Assembly (NCBI RefSeq): GCF_020510445.1
Contig: NZ_JAHBAG010000001.1
Span: 4,688,501-4,752,500, forward strand
DNA from: Hydrogenophaga taeniospiralis
Lineage (GTDB): Bacteria > Pseudomonadota > Gammaproteobacteria > Burkholderiales > Burkholderiaceae_C
DNA length: 64,000 nt
Reading direction: 5' to 3'
Part shown: positions 62,868 to 64,000 of the stretch, in pieces
Layout: the number at the start of each line of letters is the position of its first letter
Numbering within the stretch: the stretch's first letter is position 1
Program-made: the position numbers and the translations under genes
The notes under the pieces: model-generated
Told to the model about the DNA's origin: nothing
Databases searched by the model: none
The model's input: only the letters and a program-made list of their open reading frames with translations

Positions 62868-64000
62868 GGCGTGTGTCCTTCCCGCGCGCCGCGGGTGTCG
62901 GGGGGCGTGATGGCATCGAGCAGCTGGCGCGGCGAGACGCTGGATTTGCGCAGCACCGCGTCCACCCACTGCCCGTCGCCCGGCACTTCGTCGCCCCCGG
63001 TCAGCACCACCACGCGCGCGCCGGGCTGCTGCTCATGGATCGCGGGCAACAGGCTCCAGCCCGATTCGTTCGGCAGGGTGAGGTCGAGAATCACCGCATC
63101 GAAGCGCTCCAGCGCCACCCGGGCGCGGGCCTCGCGCAGGTTGGTGGCGTGTTCGAGGTCGAAGCGGTCGCCCGCCATGGCGCGCACCATCTGGTGCGTG
63201 TCGGCGTCGTCTTCCACGTGCAGCACCCGGGGTGTCGATGGCCTGGCCACCGATACCCGCTGTTCGAGCAGGCCCAGCAGGCGGGACTGGTCCAGGGGTT
63301 TGGCGAGCCATTCGACCTCCGGGAATTCGGCGCCGATGGCCTGCTGGCCCTCCTGCATCCGGGCCGAGATCACGATGATGGGCAGCCGCGCCGTGGCCGG
63401 CCGCGCGCGCAGCTCGCGAATGATCTGCTGGCCATCGGTATCGGGCAACAGCAGGTCCAGGGTCACGGCCGCATAACGGTTTTGCAGGGCCAGCCCCATC
63501 GCCTGGGCACCGCTGGCGGCCGAATCCACCGCGTACCCGGCACGCCGGAGCATCTGGCTCAGCAGGCGGCCCACATCGGGATCGTCTTCCACGACCAGGA
63601 TGCGCGGCGCGCCGGGCCGTGCGGCCGTCGGGGCCACCGGCCCGGCCTCTGGCGGCTGCGCGCGCCACACCGGGAGCTCGAAGAAGAAACAGGTGCCCTG
63701 GCCCTCCTGCGACTCAAACCCGATGCTGCCGCCCATGCGTTCAATCAATTCGCGGGAAATCGCCAGGCCCAGCCCGGTGCCGCCCTTTTTCCGTGTGTCC
63801 GACGCGTCGGCTTGCGAAAACTTCTGGAAGATGCGGCCCTGGAAACTGGCGGGGATGCCGGGGCCGTGGTCCCGCACCTCCACCCGCACCACCTCACCGC
63901 GGCGCCGCACGGCCACCTCCACCGGTGAGCCCTCGGGCGAGAATTTCGCGGCATTGGACAGCAGGTTGGCCAACACCTGCTGCAGCCGCTGGGCGTCCGC
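62864..64000 (-). CDS. Hybrid sensor histidine kinase, 5' part beyond the window
   Basis: Only the C-terminal 378 residues are present. They hold the HATPase core (LANLLSNAAKFSPEG, DHGPGIP, KGGTGLGLAISREL) and two tandem receivers: ILVVEDDPDVGRLLSQMLRR with TLDLLLPDTDG, and VLHVEDDADTHQMVRAM with VILDLTLPNESGWSLLPAI. The sensor and HisKA lie outside the window. The stop overlaps the start of the single-receiver gene. Confidence 0.9.
   Translation of the reverse strand, partial: ADAQRLQQVLANLLSNAAKFSPEGSPVEVAVRRRGEVVRVEVRDHGPGIPASFQGRIFQKFSQADASDTRKKGGTGLGLAISRELIERMGGSIGFESQEGQGTCFFFELPVWRAQPPEAGPVAPTAARPGAPRILVVEDDPDVGRLLSQMLRRAGYAVDSAASGAQAMGLALQNRYAAVTLDLLLPDTDGQQIIRELRARPATARLPIIVISARMQEGQQAIGAEFPEVEWLAKPLDQSRLLGLLEQRVSVARPSTPRVLHVEDDADTHQMVRAMAGDRFDLEHATNLREARARVALERFDAVILDLTLPNESGWSLLPAIHEQQPGARVVVLTGGDEVPGDGQWVDAVLRKSSVSPRQLLDAITPPDTRGAREGHTP

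Overview
The window is a GC-rich chromosomal segment of a betaproteobacterium of the order Burkholderiales, most likely family Comamonadaceae (Hydrogenophaga-, Acidovorax- or Variovorax-like). This is inferred from the hemC-hemD-hemX-hemY block beside ppc, the C-terminally extended TrpS, the box benzoyl-CoA pathway, an H-NS-type protein with a GRKPEW tail, and a GC-rich intergenic repeat of the CCCCCT(N)GGGGG / GGCAAAGCC type. No phage, IS element, CRISPR array or integron was seen.

1-31 kb is mostly housekeeping. It holds an RsmI-like methyltransferase (cut by the window edge), galU, an S49 peptidase, a Rieske protein, a HAD phosphatase, an H-NS-like protein, rluC and rne (divergent, with a 645-bp gap), the heme genes hemC-D-X-Y, ppc, a PHP phosphoesterase / EamA transporter / YciO / M50 protease / trpS run, a LuxR-type regulator convergent with a histidine kinase, tRNA-Ser(CGA), serS, fkpB-ispH, radC, an Smr protein, a truncated haemoglobin and a FtsX-like permease.

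31-48 kb is a formate-oxidation region. A minus-strand operon encodes a small Tat-signal protein, a cysteine-type Mo/W-bisMGD formate dehydrogenase alpha subunit with a Tat signal, an iron-sulfur beta subunit, a small lipoprotein, a cytochrome b gamma subunit and a small secreted protein, followed by fdhD and upp. A sigma-54 activator and its sensor kinase lie divergently. The shared gap holds a good -24/-12 promoter facing the operon and a perfect 15-bp dyad about 180 bp upstream of the predicted start. After a soxR / ABM-monooxygenase pair with a textbook soxbox comes a second minus-strand operon for FDH maturation or electron transfer: DUF3305, DUF3306, a 702-residue multi-cluster ferredoxin and a TorD-like chaperone.

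48-59 kb is the aerobic benzoyl-CoA (box) pathway. boxC-boxB-boxA run on the minus strand from a sigma-70 promoter studded with TGCA boxes. boxR (HTH plus shikimate-kinase-like domain), boxD and the benzoate-CoA ligase gene lie around a second TGCA array. A lone periplasmic binding protein follows behind a terminator. Benzoate is activated by the ligase, epoxidised by BoxAB, ring-cleaved by BoxC and the semialdehyde oxidised by BoxD; BoxR presumably senses benzoyl-CoA.

59-64 kb is an overlapping cluster of a partial hybrid histidine kinase, a stand-alone receiver and a 1189-residue HPt-receiver-receiver-PAS-kinase-receiver protein, with no DNA-binding output gene in view.

The most unusual features are the sigma-54 architecture and split layout of the formate locus, the ferredoxin hub, the phased BoxR boxes, and a dispersed repeat family that sits inside operons and supplies the stop codon of boxD.
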